Below, piece after piece: positions 50,785 through 59,436 of a stretch of DNA of 64,000 bases (position 1 is the first letter of the stretch; every line of letters begins with the position of its first letter). Both the position numbers and the translations under genes were made by a program. This stretch comes from Pseudomonas sp. N40(2020) (lineage in GTDB: Bacteria; Pseudomonadota; Gammaproteobacteria; Pseudomonadales; Pseudomonadaceae): the NCBI RefSeq assembly GCF_014472415.1, contig NZ_JACSZV010000034.1, positions 1 to 64,000 on the forward strand. Direction: 5' to 3'. The notes beneath the pieces were generated by a model, which made no database searches, was not told where the DNA came from, and saw nothing but the letters and a program-made list of their open reading frames with translations.

Positions 50785-52929
50785 ATGAGCGAAGCCATTC
50801 GTTACGAAAAAGGCCAGGACGCGATCGTCGTTTTGACCATCGACATGCCGGGCCAGAGCGCCAACACCATGAACGCGGTCTACCGTGAGGCCATGGCCGC
50901 CTGCGTCGCCCGACTTGTCGCGGAAAAAGACAGCATTGCCGGGGTCATCATCACGTCGGCGAAGAAAACTTTTTTTGCCGGCGGCGACCTCAATGAGTTG
51001 ATCAAGGTTGGCAAGCCCGAAGCCAAAGCCTTTTATGACATGGTGCTGACCCTCAAAGGGCAACTGCGCACTCTGGAAACTTTAGGTAAACCGGTGGTCG
51101 CGGCCATCAACGGTGCGGCACTGGGCGGTGGTTGGGAAATCTGTCTTGCCTGTCATCACCGGATAGCGTTGGACGATGCGTCCGTGCAGCTCGGTCTGCC
51201 GGAAGTGACTCTCGGTTTGTTGCCGGGCGGCGGCGGGGTGGTGCGCATGGTGCGTATGCTTGGCATCGAGAAGGCGCTGCCTTATCTGCTCGAAGGCAAA
51301 AAGGTTCGTCCGCAACAGGCGTTACAGGCCGGTTTGATCGATGCGCTGGCGACGGATCGGGATGAACTGCTCGCCAAGGCTCGCGCGTGGATCGTTGCCA
51401 ATCCGACGGCGGTGCAGCGTTGGGACGTGAAGGGGTATCAGATCCCGGGCGGTACGCCGTCGAATCCGAAAGTCGCACAGATGCTGGCGATAGCGCCGTC
51501 GATCCTGCGCACCAAAACCCAAGGCACGCTGCCGGCACCGGAGAAGATTCTGTGTGCGGCGGTGGAGGGCGCTCAGGTCGATTTCGACACCGCGCACCTG
51601 ATTGAAACCCGCTACTTCACAGAGTTGACCACCGGCCAGATCTCCAAAAACCTGATCGGCACGTTCTGGTTTCAGCTCAACGAGATCAATGCTGGTGGCT
51701 CACGGCCGCAGGGCTTTGCGCCTTATAAAACGCAGAAAGTCGGCGTACTCGGCGCCGGCATGATGGGCGCGGGGATCGCTTTTGTCAGTGCCTCGGCCGG
51801 CATCGAAGTGGTGCTCAAGGACATCAACCTCGCTGCCGCCGAGAAGGGCAAGGCCCATTCGGCAGCGCTGCTCGACAAGAAAGTAGCCCGTGGGCAAATG
51901 ACTGCTGAACAGCGCGAAGCGGTGTTGGTGCGAATTCATCCGACTGAAACCGATACCGATCTGGCCGGTTGCGATTTGATCATTGAAGCGGTGTTTGAGG
52001 ATCGCGAACTGAAAGCCAAAGTCTCGGCGGCCGCGCAGGAAATTGTCGGCGCCGACACTGTAATTGCCTCCAACACCTCGACCTTGCCGATCAGCGGGCT
52101 GGCGACTGCCGTACCCGATCAGAGCAAATTCATCGGCCTTCATTTCTTCAGCCCGGTCGAGAAAATGCCGCTGGTGGAAATCATCAAAGGCGCTCAGACC
52201 AGCGAGGAAACCCTGGCGCGGGGTTTCGATTTCGTTCTGCAAATCAAGAAAACCCCGATTGTGGTCAACGACAGTCGCGGCTTTTTCACTTCGAGGGTAT
52301 TCGGTACCTTCACCAATGAAGGCATCGCCATGCTCGGCGAGGGCGTGAGCGCACCGATGATCGAGACCGAAGCGCGCAAAGCCGGGATGCCGGTCGGGCC
52401 TCTGGCGATCTCTGACGAAGTTTCCCTCAGCCTGATGAGCCATATCCGCAAGCAAACGGCCAAAGACCTGCAAGCGGAAGAGAAACCGCTGATAGATCAT
52501 CCGGCGTTCGCCGTGATTGACTTGTTGCTCAATGAATACAAGCGTCCCGGCAAGGCCGCTGGTGGCGGTTTCTATGAATACCCGGCTGGTAGCCAGAAGC
52601 ATTTGTGGCCCGAGCTGAAGACTCGCTTCGAGAAGGCTGACGGGCAAATTTCGCCGAAGGATGTGCGCGATCGCCTGCTGTTCGTGCAAGCCATAGAAAC
52701 CGTGCGCTGCGTGGAGGAGGGTGTCCTGACTTCGACGGCGGACGCCAACGTCGGATCGATCTTCGGCATCGGCTTCGCTGCTTGGACCGGCGGTGCCCTG
52801 CAGTTCATCAATCAATACGGGGTGAAGGATTTTGTCGCCCGTGCGCAGTATCTGGCCGAACAATATGGCGATCGGTTCGCGCCACCGGCCCTGTTACTGG
52901 AAAAAGCGGCGAAAGGGGAGCTGTTCTAA
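50785..52929 (+). CDS. Multifunctional enoyl-CoA hydratase / 3-hydroxyacyl-CoA dehydrogenase
   Basis: 714 residues. N-terminal crotonase domain (about 1-190: FFAGGDLNEL oxyanion block, AINGAALGGGWEICLACHHR, and LGLPEVTLGLLPGGGG). NAD-binding 3-hydroxyacyl-CoA dehydrogenase from about 312 (VGVLGAGMMGAGIAFVSA), IGLHFFSPVEKMPLVEI with catalytic His, and two C-terminal domains (NDSRGFFTSRVFGTF; PGKAAGGGFYEYP). Works with the thiolase upstream in fatty-acid degradation. Confidence 0.95.
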   Translation: MSEAIRYEKGQDAIVVLTIDMPGQSANTMNAVYREAMAACVARLVAEKDSIAGVIITSAKKTFFAGGDLNELIKVGKPEAKAFYDMVLTLKGQLRTLETLGKPVVAAINGAALGGGWEICLACHHRIALDDASVQLGLPEVTLGLLPGGGGVVRMVRMLGIEKALPYLLEGKKVRPQQALQAGLIDALATDRDELLAKARAWIVANPTAVQRWDVKGYQIPGGTPSNPKVAQMLAIAPSILRTKTQGTLPAPEKILCAAVEGAQVDFDTAHLIETRYFTELTTGQISKNLIGTFWFQLNEINAGGSRPQGFAPYKTQKVGVLGAGMMGAGIAFVSASAGIEVVLKDINLAAAEKGKAHSAALLDKKVARGQMTAEQREAVLVRIHPTETDTDLAGCDLIIEAVFEDRELKAKVSAAAQEIVGADTVIASNTSTLPISGLATAVPDQSKFIGLHFFSPVEKMPLVEIIKGAQTSEETLARGFDFVLQIKKTPIVVNDSRGFFTSRVFGTFTNEGIAMLGEGVSAPMIETEARKAGMPVGPLAISDEVSLSLMSHIRKQTAKDLQAEEKPLIDHPAFAVIDLLLNEYKRPGKAAGGGFYEYPAGSQKHLWPELKTRFEKADGQISPKDVRDRLLFVQAIETVRCVEEGVLTSTADANVGSIFGIGFAAWTGGALQFINQYGVKDFVARAQYLAEQYGDRFAPPALLLEKAAKGELF

Positions 52930-53023
52930 AGGGTGGGAAGCCAATCCGGGGCTTGCCTTGCCAGGGTGTTTCAAGGCAGGCTCTGGGGTGTTCATTATTC
53001 CCATCACGTGTCAGGTATTTTTT

Positions 53024-53752
53024 ATGTCGCTACGCATCTGCATTCTGGAAACCGACATCCTGCGTCCGGAACTGGTCGATCAATATCAGGGTTACGGGCA
53101 GATGTTTCAGCGCCTGTTCTCGCAGCAGCCGATTGCCGCCGAGTTCACCGTCTACAACGTGATGCAGGGCGAATACCCGAGCGATGATCAGACTTTCGAC
53201 GCGTACCTGGTCACCGGCAGCAAGGCCGATTCGTTTGGCACCGATCCGTGGATCCAGACCCTCAAGGACTATCTGTTGACTCGTTACGAGCGAGGCGACA
53301 AGTTGCTTGGCGTGTGTTTCGGTCATCAACTGCTGGCGCTGCTCCTCGGTGGCAAGAGCGAACGCGCCACGCAAGGTTGGGGCGTCGGCACTCACAACTA
53401 CAAACTGGCGGCCAAGGCGCCGTGGATGAGCCCGGTGCGTGAAGAATTGACGTTGCTTATCAGCCACCAGGATCAGGTGACTGCGCTACCGGAAAACGCC
53501 ACGGTGATTGCTTCCAGCGATTTCTGCCCGTTTGCGGCTTACCACATCAACGACCAGGTGCTGTGCTTCCAGGGGCATCCTGAGTTTATTCACGACTATT
53601 CCCGTGCGCTGCTGGATCTGCGTCAGGAAGCGTTGGGCACGCAGATCTATAGCAAAGGCTTGGCCAGCCTGGAGCAAGAGCATCATGGCGCTACGGTGGC
53701 GGAGTGGATGATGCGCTTTGTGGCGCACAAGCCTGAAGCTAAAGCTGTTTAA
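53024..53752 (+). CDS. Class I glutamine amidotransferase-like protein
   Basis: 242 residues. GATase-1 fold with nucleophile Cys-98 in LLGVCFGHQLLALLLGG and the His-Glu pair in CFQGHPEF (about 180-185), so the triad is intact. No synthetase domain attached. Similar stand-alone proteins act on gamma-glutamyl compounds; substrate unknown. Start at 53024 fits the family N-terminus MSLRICILETD. The ribosome binding site is weak. Confidence 0.88.
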   Translation: MSLRICILETDILRPELVDQYQGYGQMFQRLFSQQPIAAEFTVYNVMQGEYPSDDQTFDAYLVTGSKADSFGTDPWIQTLKDYLLTRYERGDKLLGVCFGHQLLALLLGGKSERATQGWGVGTHNYKLAAKAPWMSPVREELTLLISHQDQVTALPENATVIASSDFCPFAAYHINDQVLCFQGHPEFIHDYSRALLDLRQEALGTQIYSKGLASLEQEHHGATVAEWMMRFVAHKPEAKAV

Positions 53753-53773
53753 AGTCTGATGCGGAATTTGTGA

Positions 53774-53791
53774 TGAGGGAGCAATCCCTCA
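53774..53791. terminator. Hairpin between amidotransferase and corA
   Basis: Stem TGAGGGA / TCCCTCA with a GCAA loop between convergent genes. No T-run, so weak. Confidence 0.4.
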
Positions 53792-53799
53792 CCACAGAA

Positions 53800-54771
53800 T
53801 TACAACCACCCTGACTTCTTGAAACTCGCCCACAAACTCACACACCCCACCGTAATAAACCCCAGCACGGCAAAATAGCCGTAGTGCCAGCTCAACTCCG
53901 GCATGTTCTGGAAGTTCATTCCGTAAATCCCCGCTACCGCGGTCGGAAACGCCAGAATCGCCGCCCATGCCGCAAACTTGCGCTGCACCACGCTCTGCCG
54001 TGACGCTTCCAGCAACACTCCGATCTCGATGGTCTGGCTGGCAATGTCGGCCAGTGTCGTCAGGTCTTCCATCTGCCGAGTGACGTGAATCTGCACATCG
54101 CGAAAGTACGGGCGCATGTTCTTGTCGATGAACGGGAAACTCAGCTTCTGCAGTTCCTCGCTGATTTCCACCATAGGGGCTGCGTAACGGCGCAGGCGCA
54201 CCACATCACGGCGCAGGCCATGGAGTTTCTGTACGTCACGTTCATTCAACGCACTGCACAACACGTTGCGTTCCAGTTCATCGATCTCGGCATGGATCGC
54301 TTCGCCTACTGGCTGATAGTTCTCGATGACGAAATCGAGCAACGCATAGAGTACGAAATCTTCCCCATGCTCCAGCAACAGTGGACGTGCCTCACAACGT
54401 TGGCGGACATGGGCGTAGGACGCCGAGTGGCCGTTACGCGCCGTGATGATGTAACCCTTGCCGGCGAAGATGTGGGTCTCGATAAACTGCAGAACCCCGT
54501 GTTCGCGAATCGGCGAGTAGGTAACGATAAACAAAGCGTCGCCAAAGGTTTCCAGCTTCGGCCGGCTGTGTTTTTCCAGAGCATCTTCGATCGCCAGTTC
54601 ATGCAGGTTGAACTGACGTTGCAGGTTGGCCAGTTCCTGAGCGTCTGGCTCTTCGAGACCGATCCACACAAAGTGCCCGGTTTTGGCGGCCCAGGCCGCG
54701 CCCTCATCGATGGCAATATTGGTGACTTTCTTACCCGCGCTGTACACCGCAGCGGCAACAACTCGACCCAT
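53800..54771 (-). CDS. corA: CorA-type magnesium/divalent cation channel
   Basis: 323 residues. Long cytoplasmic N-terminal domain rich in charged helices, then two C-terminal membrane helices; the selectivity signature YGMNF lies at the end of the first (FPTAVAGIYGMNFQNMPEL). C-terminus basic (FKKSGWL), facing the cytoplasm. Mg2+ uptake is the usual role; other divalent ions are possible. Confidence 0.92.
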   Translation of the reverse strand: MGRVVAAAVYSAGKKVTNIAIDEGAAWAAKTGHFVWIGLEEPDAQELANLQRQFNLHELAIEDALEKHSRPKLETFGDALFIVTYSPIREHGVLQFIETHIFAGKGYIITARNGHSASYAHVRQRCEARPLLLEHGEDFVLYALLDFVIENYQPVGEAIHAEIDELERNVLCSALNERDVQKLHGLRRDVVRLRRYAAPMVEISEELQKLSFPFIDKNMRPYFRDVQIHVTRQMEDLTTLADIASQTIEIGVLLEASRQSVVQRKFAAWAAILAFPTAVAGIYGMNFQNMPELSWHYGYFAVLGFITVGCVSLWASFKKSGWL

Positions 54772-54873
54772 GGTGGTGGTTCACTTCTTCTTGGCAGATG
54801 GCAGGGGATACAAGGCATCAGCTTAGCCGTGTCGCTGCTTCAGAGTCAGTGAAATCTGCACAGTTCACTCGGC

Positions 54874-54900
54874 AAAAGAAAACCCGCACAAGGCGGGTTT
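54874..54900 (-). terminator. Terminator of the acyltransferase gene
   Basis: Stem AAACCCGC / GCGGGTTT with a five-base loop, followed on the minus strand by TCTTTTG. It lies just after the stop codon at 54906. Confidence 0.8.
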
Positions 54901-54905
54901 GCTTT

Positions 54906-55628
54906 TCAGGCAGCTTGCAGTTGCCGATCCATCGACTCGATGCACTCGCGCATCTGCTCGCGGCACTGGCTGATGAGCATCGGCATGTCATCCATGGTCA
55001 GTCCTACAGTAGGAATTGCCGGGAGTGAACGTATGAGAATTTTCCCGCTGCGCCAGCGGTTCAGGCGCATATGTTTGACGTAACTGCTGACACACACGGG
55101 AACGATCGGCACGCCAGCGGCAATTGCCATCTGGAATGCCCCTTTCTTGAACGGCAGCAGCTCTTCACCGAGATTGCGCGTACCTTCCGGGAATACCCAG
55201 ATCGACGTATCTTCGTTTTGCAAGGTATTGGTCGTGGTGAGCATCGACTGACGCGCCTTTTGCGCATTCCCACGATCGATCAACACGTTGCCCGCCAGCC
55301 AGAACAGTTGCCCGAACAGCGGTACCCACTTCAGGCTTTTTTTGCCAATACAGACGGTGCGGCGCGGCACCACATTACCGAACACGAACAGATCATAGTT
55401 GGACTGATGGTTGGCGATGATCACGCAACTGTCGGGTTTGTTCATCAAACCGCTGACATCGGATTTCACCCGCAGACGCAAAATGCACATGGCCGGCAGC
55501 GCGTAGAGGCGGGCGCACAGACGACTGTTGTCCGGATTGAATGGACGGCACAACCCGAGAATCACCCCAAGCATGCCAGCCAGAATAAAGTGCAGGCCCA
55601 TCAACAACATACGAAACACAAACAGCAT
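54906..55628 (-). CDS. plsC: 1-acyl-sn-glycerol-3-phosphate acyltransferase family protein
   Basis: 240 residues from the ATG at 55628. Membrane-bound acyltransferase that makes phosphatidate in phospholipid synthesis. N-terminal membrane helix (LHFILAGMLGVILGLCRP), catalytic NHQSNYD (NHx4D) near residue 73 and substrate block FPEGTRNLGEELLPFKKGAF. Pseudomonads carry several PlsC homologs, so this may not be the main enzyme. Confidence 0.9.
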   Translation of the reverse strand: MLFVFRMLLMGLHFILAGMLGVILGLCRPFNPDNSRLCARLYALPAMCILRLRVKSDVSGLMNKPDSCVIIANHQSNYDLFVFGNVVPRRTVCIGKKSLKWVPLFGQLFWLAGNVLIDRGNAQKARQSMLTTTNTLQNEDTSIWVFPEGTRNLGEELLPFKKGAFQMAIAAGVPIVPVCVSSYVKHMRLNRWRSGKILIRSLPAIPTVGLTMDDMPMLISQCREQMRECIESMDRQLQAA

Positions 55629-55793
55629 TTTCAGGCCCCACCGGGACAAAAGGTGGCGCAGTGTACGGATGTGCACTGTTTTCGGCAATTGCTGCTATAG
55701 AGTCCGGAGATAGCCGATGTTTAAGCGCATGTTTCAAGCTTGGTTGTCAGACCCGTCCTAGAGCTGCAACGGTATTTTCAACCAGGTGCGTAA

Positions 55794-55823
55794 GAAAAAG
55801 CCCGACACGACGGTCGGGTTTTT
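55794..55823. terminator. Bidirectional terminator downstream of the crotonase gene
   Basis: A-run, stem CCCGAC / GTCGGG with six-base loop, then TTTTTC; works for the minus-strand crotonase gene and for transcripts from the left. Confidence 0.82.
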
Positions 55824-55845
55824 CTTGATCGCTGGAACCGGGTGC

Positions 55846-56535
55846 TTACCCCAGATGTTCCTGATCCTGAATGATCGCGTTATCCAAGGTTTCCAGCAGC
55901 GCCTTGCGCACCTTCAATTTGGTGTTCTTGTGCGCCGTCATGTTGATCTTCTTCAACTGCCGTGCGGCGGCCAAGGCAGCACCTTGCAGCTCCTCGGCGG
56001 AAACCACCTTATCGAGGAAGCCAGCATCCACAGCGCTTTGCGGATCGAACATCTCGCCGTTGATCACTGAACGGTGGAAAGCCGAACGACGCAGACGATC
56101 ACGGGCCAGCTCGATACCGGCGTGGTGCATGGTCATACCGATCTGCACTTCATTCAGACCAATGCTGAACGGGCCGTCGACGCCGATTCGGTAATCGGCG
56201 GACAGAAGAATGAATGCACCTTTGGCCACGGCATGGCCCGGGCACGCGACGATCACCGGGAACGGGTGAGAGAGTAGACGGCGAGCCAGCGTCGAACCGG
56301 CAGTCACCAGTGCCACCGCTTCTTTAGGGCCGGCAGTCATCACTTTCAGGTCATAGCCACCGGACAGAATCCCTGGCTGACCGGTAATGATCACGATGGC
56401 ACGATCAGTCACCGCCTTATCCAGCGCCGCGTTGAACGCTGCAATCACGTCCGGGGAAATGGCATTGACCTTGCCATTGCTCAAGGTCAGGGTCGCGATA
56501 CCGTCTTCGAGGTGGTAAGAAATCAACTCACTCAT
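55846..56535 (-). CDS. Crotonase / enoyl-CoA hydratase family protein
   Basis: 229 residues, a short crotonase. Oxyanion-hole blocks PGILSGGYDLKVM and ACPGHAVAKGAFILLSADYRIG. The catalytic glutamates of hydratases are not obvious: the segment IGLNEVQIGMTMHHAGIEL has a Glu, but the first is not clear, so it may be an isomerase- or hydrolase-type member. No operon partner. Confidence 0.88.
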   Translation of the reverse strand: MSELISYHLEDGIATLTLSNGKVNAISPDVIAAFNAALDKAVTDRAIVIITGQPGILSGGYDLKVMTAGPKEAVALVTAGSTLARRLLSHPFPVIVACPGHAVAKGAFILLSADYRIGVDGPFSIGLNEVQIGMTMHHAGIELARDRLRRSAFHRSVINGEMFDPQSAVDAGFLDKVVSAEELQGAALAAARQLKKINMTAHKNTKLKVRKALLETLDNAIIQDQEHLG

Positions 56536-56765
56536 GACGCTATTCCTTTAAGAAAGATGGGCAGACGTTACCCACCACCGCAGGCCAGGTAAAGCACCGT
56601 GACTGACCCGTCGGTCACCCTTTATCGGCTCATGCCCCGCAGACTGCTATCTGTCTCCTATATAGAAGGGGGGGCGTGCCCACCGGAGATTGGCCGGTTT
56701 GCCATGGCCTGCTGGCGGGGAAAACAGTTTTTTCTCTTAAGCGTATGAAAATTCTGAAAAAAAGT

Positions 56766-56794
56766 TTGCCATCGGAAAAGCTTTCGACTACATT
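56766..56794 (+). promoter_or_regulatory. Sigma-70 promoter of tRNA-Ser
   Basis: TTGCCA and TACATT with a 17-base spacer, followed by a GC-rich discriminator (AGCGCGCC), the arrangement expected for growth-rate-controlled stable RNA promoters. The predicted start point is about 30 bases before the mature tRNA 5' end. Confidence 0.75.
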
Positions 56795-56832
56795 AGCGCG
56801 CCTCGACAGACAGAACATGTTTGAAGAGATAC

Positions 56833-56922
56833 GGTGAAGTGTCCGAGTGGCTTAAGGAGCACGCCTGGAAAGTGTGTATACAGGAAACTGTATCGAGAGT
56901 TCGAATCTCTCCTTCACCGCCA
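56833..56922 (+). tRNA. tRNA-Ser (anticodon GGA)
   Basis: 90 bases including an encoded CCA. Acceptor stem GGTGAAG / CTTCACC with discriminator G, anticodon GGA at 56867-56869 in a seven-base loop closed by CACGC / GTGTG, T-loop GTTCGAATC, and a long variable arm, as in class II serine tRNAs. Reads UCC and UCU. Confidence 0.97.
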
Positions 56923-56934
56923 TATTCGATTACA

Positions 56935-56970
56935 CAAAACCCCTGATTTCGAAAGAAGTCAGGGGTTTTG
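56935..56970 (+). terminator. Terminator of tRNA-Ser
   Basis: 12-bp stem CAAAACCCCTGA / TCAGGGGTTTTG with a 12-base loop, 12 bases after the tRNA 3' end. Confidence 0.9.
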
Positions 56971-57073
56971 TGGTTTCTGGCGTCTGGATTATGTTGGGTG
57001 TCTGCTGAAATCGGCTTGATCCTCGATTGAATTACAATCGCGGTTTTTATCTGCCTGAAAAAGGACTGTTTCC

Positions 57074-57394
57074 ATGATCATCTCCACCACTCAAGCCATC
57101 GAAGGCCGTCAGATCACCGCCTATCTGGACATTGTCAGTGCCGAATCGGTGCAGGGCGTCAATGTGATCCGCGACATGTTTGCCGGCATGCGTGATTTTT
57201 TTGGTGGGCGCTCTCAGACGCTGGAGCGGGCGCTGAAGGAGGCGCGTATCCAGGCGACTGAGGAGATCAAGGAGCGAGCGCGAGCCTTGCAGGCGGACGC
57301 TGTGGTTGGGGTGGATTTCGAGATCAGTATGCCGGCCGGCAAGGGCGGTATGGTTGTGGTGTTCGTGACAGGTACTGCGGTGAAGTTGCGCTGA
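57074..57394 (+). CDS. YbjQ/UPF0145 family protein
   Basis: 106 residues. Blocks ISTTQAIEGRQITAYLDIVSAES, GGRSQTLERALKEAR and ADAVVGVDFEIS are typical of the small YbjQ family, which forms pentameric beta-rich assemblies and is called putative heavy-metal binding without proof. No secretion signal. Confidence 0.9.
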   Translation: MIISTTQAIEGRQITAYLDIVSAESVQGVNVIRDMFAGMRDFFGGRSQTLERALKEARIQATEEIKERARALQADAVVGVDFEISMPAGKGGMVVVFVTGTAVKLR

Positions 57395-57595
57395 TTATTG
57401 GACGGAACGTTGGGATTTGTGGATCTCGACGTTTTGACTTGTTGCCATCCGGTCTTTTGTAGGCCATTCGTCGGGCGTCAGCGTTTCTGAATAACAAGTC
57501 CAGGAATGACCGGCTAGTCTCAAAAGTACTGAAGGTCGATATTTTTTCAGGCAAAGAGCTTTGCCGGTGTTGACCCGTTTCGAAGGGGAGAAGGT

Positions 57596-57784
57596 ATGAC
57601 TGATCCGTATATCGAAGACGATGGCGCTGAATTTTCCTTCAACAACTGCGTGCGATGTGGCCAGACCGAGTACCAGTCGGGCTTTGGTGAGGATCCGGTG
57701 CAGACCGGCAAGATCAAGTCCACGGTACCTAAAGGGCCGAAGGCGAAGTTTTTACCCAGGATCGCGACCCGCGCCCGCAAGTAA
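57596..57784 (+). CDS. Small hypothetical protein with CxxC
   Basis: 62 residues, very good ribosome binding site (AAGGGGAGAAGG). Acidic N-terminus (MTDPYIEDDGAEF), a central CVRC pair and a basic C-terminus (KGPKAKFLPRIATRARK). No family recognised. Own terminator directly after it. Confidence 0.7.
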   Translation: MTDPYIEDDGAEFSFNNCVRCGQTEYQSGFGEDPVQTGKIKSTVPKGPKAKFLPRIATRARK

Positions 57785-57798
57785 GTCTTGCAACCTAC

Positions 57799-57824
57799 AA
57801 CCCCGTCAATGAGCGGGGTTTTTT
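57799..57824 (+). terminator. Terminator after the CxxC small protein gene
   Basis: Stem CCCCG / CGGGG with an eight-base loop followed by TTTTTT. Confidence 0.85.
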
Positions 57825-57944
57825 GTGCCTGGCGCAACCAATCGGAAAAAATTCCTACGCGCGTAGTTTGGATGTAAACGCTTTTCACAAACTTTTCACG
57901 TCTGCCAAAGTAGGGTGAAGCCATCCGTTAGAAAGCAAGTCTCC

Positions 57945-57972
57945 AGCCCGTCTCCCCAGCGGGCTTTTTTTT
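57945..57972 (+). terminator. Second plus-strand terminator without a gene in front
   Basis: Stem AGCCCG / CGGGCT, nine-base loop, then eight T residues. Between it and the previous terminator (57825-57944) there is no ORF; a small RNA of up to about 120 bases could end here. The rest of the 57785-58113 gap holds only the promoter of the next gene. Confidence 0.8.
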
Positions 57973-58113
57973 GCCTGTCATAAAACCTTTTCCAGAATCG
58001 CTGTCCAATCGGCGCCGAGTGCGCGCAGTTCACTCATGTTGTCTGGACTTTTGCGCTCCGGCGGCATTAAACCCCGGCCCTTTTTGTCATACCCATTTTT
58101 TGAGGTTTTTGTC

Positions 58114-58485
58114 ATGCGTTTAACATTGCCTGCTCTGGTTCTGGGCCTTCTCGTTGCTCAAGGTGCGATGGCTGCCGGTGACGGCACCGCTGCGCTGGGC
58201 GGTGGTCTGGGTGGCGCGCTGGGTAACGTTGTCGGCCAGAAAATGGGCGGCAGCACCGGTGCTGCGATTGGTGCCGGCGTCGCCGGCGCCGCGGGCAGTG
58301 CAGTGGCGGCACGCAAAGGCAGCCGGACCAAAGCGGCCATCGGCGGTGGTGTCGGCGCTGTCGGCGGTTCGGTGATCGGCAACAGCCTCGGCGGCAAGAA
58401 TGGCGCTACTATTGGCGCGGGCCTGGGCGGTGCAGCCGGCGGCGCGGTTGGCAGCAATCTGTCCAAAGGGCACAAGCGTCACTGA
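58114..58485 (+). CDS. Glycine-zipper secreted protein (copy 1)
   Basis: 123 residues. Signal peptide MRLTLPALVLGLLVAQGAMA. The mature part is almost all Gly/Ala with G-x3-G zipper repeats (GGGLGGALGNVVGQKMGG ... GNSLGGKNGATIGAGLGG) and a basic end KGHKRH. Glycine-zipper proteins associate with membranes or oligomerise; exact role unknown. TGAGG ribosome binding site. Confidence 0.85.
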   Translation: MRLTLPALVLGLLVAQGAMAAGDGTAALGGGLGGALGNVVGQKMGGSTGAAIGAGVAGAAGSAVAARKGSRTKAAIGGGVGAVGGSVIGNSLGGKNGATIGAGLGGAAGGAVGSNLSKGHKRH

Positions 58486-58619
58486 GATTGATTGCAGGTC
58501 AGAAAAGTCCGGCTCGATGTCGGGCTTTGCGTTGGTGAACGTTTTACCCGTAATCTTCTCCAATAACACATAAGCCCTGCATGGGCAGCCTGTCCCGGCT
58601 CGGGAACTGTGAGGTTCAT

Positions 58620-59042
58620 ATGCGTTTGTCATTATCTGCACTGTTTTTCGGATTGCTGGTGGCTCAAGGCGCAATGGCTGCCGGTGATGGTTCGGCCGCC
58701 GTTGGTGGTGGGCTGGGCGGTGTGCTGGGCAATGTGGTCGGCGGACAGCTCGGTGGCAGCACAGGTGCTGCTGTCGGTGCCGGTGTGGGTGGCGCGGCGG
58801 GCAGCGCCGTCGGTGCGAATAAAAACAATCGCACGGAAGCCGCCATTGGCGGTGGCCTTGGCGCTGCGGGCGGCTCAGTGATCGGTAACAGCCTGGGCGG
58901 TTCGACCGGTTCGGCTGTCGGTGCAGGATTGGGTGGTGCCGCGGGCGGTGCGCTCGGCAACAACCTGGGTGACGATGGCGGGAAGTCTCATTCCGGTGGT
59001 GGCCATAAGCATAAGAACAAGCATAAAAACAAACATCATTGA
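58620..59042 (+). CDS. Glycine-zipper secreted protein (copy 2)
   Basis: 140 residues; signal peptide MRLSLSALFFGLLVAQGAMA, almost the same as copy 1, as is the zipper region. The C-terminus differs: a His/Lys-rich tail (GGHKHKNKHKNKHH) that could bind metal. Tandem duplicate, separated by 134 bases; a terminator follows. Confidence 0.85.
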   Translation: MRLSLSALFFGLLVAQGAMAAGDGSAAVGGGLGGVLGNVVGGQLGGSTGAAVGAGVGGAAGSAVGANKNNRTEAAIGGGLGAAGGSVIGNSLGGSTGSAVGAGLGGAAGGALGNNLGDDGGKSHSGGGHKHKNKHKNKHH

Positions 59043-59057
59043 TTGACGATTAAACAG

Positions 59058-59082
59058 AAACCCGGCCGTGTGCCGGGTTTTT
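59058..59082 (+). terminator. Terminator after glycine-zipper copy 2
   Basis: Stem AAACCCGGC / GCCGGGTTT with a five-base loop followed by TTC. Confidence 0.85.
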
Positions 59083-59164
59083 CGTTTCTGCAGGTTCGAC
59101 TCGGGAACGATTGGCAGCAGGGCCTTTCGAACGTCATACACTCCCCGACATCATGAGGTTTGCC

Positions 59165-59323
59165 ATGACTCCCGAAACCGAAGGCAAGGAAGAAAAAGGC
59201 TCGAGTGGGCTGCCGTTTATCAATGATCCGGGGAATGAGGATCCGGGGTCGTTGATGGATGATGCGACGGTGCCGCTGATTGATTCGGATGATGAGTTTG
59301 ATGAGGAGGAAGATGAGCAGTGA
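59165..59323 (+). CDS. Small very acidic protein, unknown
   Basis: 52 residues from the ATG at 59165 with GAGG upstream. Rich in Asp/Glu, especially the end (DSDDEFDEEEDEQ); no hydrophobic segment. Probably disordered. No family recognised. A weak hairpin (about 59378-59402) lies behind it. Confidence 0.6.
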   Translation: MTPETEGKEEKGSSGLPFINDPGNEDPGSLMDDATVPLIDSDDEFDEEEDEQ

Positions 59324-59436
59324 GGAAATTTCTGGTTTGGTCTTTGGTGTCGTTTGCGGTATGAAACCTCTATTTCTCAGGGGCCTGTCGGTGCAGGCCC
59401 TGTGAGTGTTAAGTCAAATTGTGTGGTCCTTACAAA

